From Pistricoccus aurantiacus (lineage in GTDB: Bacteria > Pseudomonadota > Gammaproteobacteria > Pseudomonadales > Halomonadaceae): a stretch of DNA of 64,000 nucleotides. The DNA lies in NCBI RefSeq assembly GCF_007954585.1, contig NZ_CP042382.1:434001-498000 (forward strand), in the 5' to 3' direction. A program made the position numbers and the translations under genes. The notes beneath the pieces were generated by a model. The model was not told the origin of the DNA. It worked only from the letters and a program-made list of their open reading frames with translations, and did no database searches. Below are positions 62,147 through 64,000 of the stretch, one piece after another. Positions within the stretch are counted from its first letter, which is position 1. The number at the start of each line of letters is the position of its first letter.

Positions 62147-63172
62147 ATGGTTTCATCGTCATCCATTGCCATCATTGGCGCCGGCATTTCCGGCCTGGCC
62201 TGTGCCAACGTCTTGAAGAAACGCGGCATAGCCTGCGAGATTTTCGAGAAAAGCCGCGGCCCCGGCGGGCGCCTGGCTAGCCGGCGCCTGGGGGAAGGCA
62301 CCGTCGATCTGGGCGCTCAGTACTTTACCGCCCACGATGAGCGCTTTTGCCACGAAGTAACTGCATGGCGAAGCGCCGGTGTCGTGAAGGCCTGGCCTGG
62401 CCGACTGGGTATCTGTCAGGGCGAGACGATTCACTATCCAGAGGCGCCACCTTTACGCTACTGCGGCGCACCGCGCATGAGCGCGCTGACTCGCCATCTG
62501 GCCCAGGACATGAATGTTCGGGTTGGCTGTCGTATCGAGTCGCTGGAACGCCAGGTCAATGGTTGGTGGCTGATCGACGATAAACGACAGCGTCAAGGTC
62601 CTTTTTCCGCGGTTGTGATCAGCGTGCCCACGCCTCAGGCGGTTCCACTTGTCGCGCCTCACGATCCTGCGCTTGCAAGAACCAGCGAAGCCGTTGTCCA
62701 GCATCCTACCTGGACCGCCTATGCGGTCTTCGACAAGCCGCTGGACGATAGCCTTGTGGCCGGGGGCGACTGGCAGGGGCTCTTTGTCGAGGAAGGCCCG
62801 CTTGACCTGGTAGCGCGCAACAGTACCAAGCCCGGTCGAGAGCCTCGGGAAAGTTTGACGCTGCTGGCCACTCATGCCTGGACCCAGGCTTGTCTGGAAG
62901 AGAAACCTTCCCGGGTAGCGGATTGGCTCTATCAAGCCTTCGCAGCAAGATTTACCACTCGGGCGCTGCCGGAGCCTCTTGTCCTGAGCGCCCACCGCTG
63001 GCGCTACGCCAAGCCGTCGGTGTCCACCTCGAAGTCATCCGGAGAGGACACCGCTCAAGATTTCCATCTGACCGATACCGGGCTTGGCCTGTGCGGCGAC
63101 GCCTGGCGCGGCGCTCGGGTGGAAGACGCCTGGCTTTCCGGCCATCACCTGGGTTTGGCATTGGCCTCTTAA
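62147..63172 (+). CDS. NAD(P)/FAD-dependent oxidoreductase (renalase-like amine oxidase fold)
   Basis: The 341-residue flavoprotein has the dinucleotide motif IAIIGAGISGLACANVLKKRG near residue 6, EKSRGPGGRLASRR, VDLGAQYFTAHDERF, and a C-terminal LGLCGDAWRGARVEDAWLSGH, all typical of bacterial renalase-like (Rls) proteins. Bacterial renalases oxidise off-target beta-NAD(P)H isomers; for this exact protein the activity is inferred. AAGGTT precedes the ATG. It is followed after 18 bp by the CbiX-like gene. Confidence 0.88.
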   Translation: MVSSSSIAIIGAGISGLACANVLKKRGIACEIFEKSRGPGGRLASRRLGEGTVDLGAQYFTAHDERFCHEVTAWRSAGVVKAWPGRLGICQGETIHYPEAPPLRYCGAPRMSALTRHLAQDMNVRVGCRIESLERQVNGWWLIDDKRQRQGPFSAVVISVPTPQAVPLVAPHDPALARTSEAVVQHPTWTAYAVFDKPLDDSLVAGGDWQGLFVEEGPLDLVARNSTKPGREPRESLTLLATHAWTQACLEEKPSRVADWLYQAFAARFTTRALPEPLVLSAHRWRYAKPSVSTSKSSGEDTAQDFHLTDTGLGLCGDAWRGARVEDAWLSGHHLGLALAS

Positions 63173-63190
63173 CCCTGAAGGAGTTCAAGT

Positions 63191-63580
63191 ATGTCTCATG
63201 CGCTGATCCTGCTCGCTCACGGTTCCCGCGATCCGCGTTGGCGGGCGCCCTTCGAGGAGTTGACCGCAACCCTTGCGGCCCGCAGCGCCACGCCGCTGCG
63301 GCTGGCGTTCATGGAGTTGAGCGAGCCCTCACTGGAATCCACCGCGGCGGAACTCGAAAATGCCGGGGTGACCCAGGCGGATGTACTGCCTTTGTTCTTC
63401 GCCGCGGGCCGTCATTTGAGAGAAGACGTTCCTGGCCAGCTCGAGGCGCTACGTCAAGCTAACCCCGGCATTCGTCTCGATCTACTGGCCCCGGTGGGCG
63501 ACCACCCCGCCTTCGTGGATGCCTTGGCGAGCATCATCGAAGCCCAGGCGGCGACAAATAAGGGCGAAAATGCCTCTTGA
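63191..63580 (+). CDS. CbiX/SirB-like chelatase-family protein
   Basis: The 129-residue single-domain protein starts LILLAHGSRDPRW, the chelatase signature with the metal-binding His, and contains VLPLFFAAGRHLREDVP with the second conserved His near residue 79. Small CbiX proteins insert cobalt or iron into sirohydrochlorin in cobalamin or sirohaem synthesis. AAGGAG precedes the ATG. It lies between the FAD oxidoreductase and the MerR regulator; if that regulator is B12-dependent the pairing is meaningful. Confidence 0.88.
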   Translation: MSHALILLAHGSRDPRWRAPFEELTATLAARSATPLRLAFMELSEPSLESTAAELENAGVTQADVLPLFFAAGRHLREDVPGQLEALRQANPGIRLDLLAPVGDHPAFVDALASIIEAQAATNKGENAS

Positions 63581-63606
63581 TCGACGAATCGATACCCGGA
63601 GTTATT

Positions 63607-63632
63607 TATACAACCGGTTTGCCTTGTATAAT
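63607..63632 (+). promoter_or_regulatory. LitR/CarH-type operator overlapping the promoter of the MerR gene
   Basis: TATACA-12 bp-TGTATA (63607-63630) is a perfect inverted repeat and fits the consensus T(G/A)TACA-N12-TGTA(C/T)A that I recall for a Pseudomonas class II LitR photosensor. It overlaps a TATAAT -10 (63627-63632), so binding would block transcription of the MerR gene at 63744. Confidence 0.65.
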
Positions 63633-63743
63633 ATTTTGCACCATCCTTTGTAACGGTGATCGAGGGTATCCACCTGATGGTTAATCGGCTTAACCAAGGT
63701 ATTCCCGATATGAGCATCAAATACTTATACGAGGCAGGCTAAC

Positions 63744-64000
63744 GTGAGCACCCAGGCGATTCATCCCGGCGATGCAGCGCTTTACCCCATTCGTGAAGTT
63801 TCACGGCTGACCGGGGTGAATTCGGTAACGCTGCGCGCTTGGGAGCGTCGTTACGGGTTGATTCGTCCCCAGCGAACGCCCAAGGGGCATCGCCTTTACG
63901 CCCAAGACGATATCGAACGCATCGAGCAGATTCTGCAGTGGCTGGGTCGCGGCGTCCCGGTCAGCCAGGTGCGCGAACTGCTCGAACAGCCTAAACCCGA
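63744..64000 (+). CDS. MerR-family transcriptional regulator, LitR/CarH-like (partial, N-terminus only)
   Basis: The first 85 codons are visible; the gene runs off the right edge. The HTH_MerR domain reads YPIREVSRLTGVNSVTLRAW then ERRYGLIRPQRTPKGHRLY, with the wing and a second helix-turn region at SQVRELLE. This N-terminus is typical of MerR proteins with C-terminal cobalamin-binding domains, but that part is outside the window. A GTG start at 63744 follows GAGGCAGG; no ATG fits. The operator at 63607-63630 suggests autoregulation. Confidence 0.82.
   Translation, partial: MSTQAIHPGDAALYPIREVSRLTGVNSVTLRAWERRYGLIRPQRTPKGHRLYAQDDIERIEQILQWLGRGVPVSQVRELLEQPKP

Noticed and set aside
1-64000. 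tRNA, rRNA, CRISPR arrays or prophage
   Set aside because: No cloverleaf-like gene, rRNA segment, regularly spaced repeat or phage structural gene was recognised on reading; a tRNAscan or CRISPR search was not possible here.

Overview
The window is a GC-rich gammaproteobacterial chromosome segment that looks like Halomonas or a close relative in the Halomonadaceae. Two things suggest this. The left end carries the order pilN-pilM / mrcA / malic enzyme / rpmE / priA / argS / SPOR protein, which is conserved in Pseudomonas and Halomonas. The middle is packed with amine and Na+-linked transport genes. The assignment rests on recognised protein families and gene order, not on a database search. 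No rRNA, tRNA, CRISPR array, insertion sequence or phage gene was seen.

Layout. (1) 1-11.7 kb is conserved housekeeping: type IV pilus genes, penicillin-binding protein 1A, a DUF481 outer-membrane protein, malic enzyme, ribosomal protein L31, PriA, ArgS and a SPOR protein. (2) Synteny breaks exactly at the SPOR stop codon. The next 109 bp are a decayed copy of the 3' end of an aldehyde dehydrogenase whose intact relative lies 0.8 kb further on, with a GNAT gene between them. hslVU, the usual next genes, are absent. (3) 12.5-51.9 kb is a large amine-catabolism island. It holds puuC-spuC, an NhaC-type antiporter, acetylpolyamine amidohydrolase, a PotFGHI-type importer operon with two binding proteins, puuA and puuB, a GntR regulator abutting a truncated glutamine-synthetase-like gene, three more PuuB-like flavoenzymes, two more NhaC-type antiporters, an Sad-type semialdehyde dehydrogenase, a bauR-bauA-mmsA beta-alanine unit, puuD with a second gamma-glutamylpolyamine synthetase, a vapBC pair, and a gntR-gcdH-CoA transferase-gabD-gabT operon. 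(4) 52-64 kb returns to mixed chromosomal genes: a DUF1439 lipoprotein, tspO, a DASS-family carboxylate transporter, a TlpA-like thiol oxidoreductase, rapA, an FMN-binding glutamate-synthase-like protein, and a cluster of a TIGR01777 epimerase, an FAD oxidoreductase, a CbiX-like protein and a MerR regulator cut by the window end.

The inferred metabolic logic is as follows. Polyamines enter through the Pot system and acetylated forms are deacetylated by AphA. They are then degraded either by transamination (SpuC, then PuuC) or through gamma-glutamyl intermediates (PuuA, PuuB, PuuC, PuuD). GABA leaves through GabT/GabD to succinate, beta-alanine through BauA/MmsA to acetyl-CoA, and 5-aminovalerate (from cadaverine or lysine) through GabT/GabD, a CoA transferase and GcdH to crotonyl-CoA. 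Several intergenic regions carry clean inverted repeats beside their probable regulator genes. The right end carries a promoter palindrome matching the consensus I recall for B12/light-responsive LitR-type MerR regulators, directly in front of a MerR gene and behind a CbiX-like gene.
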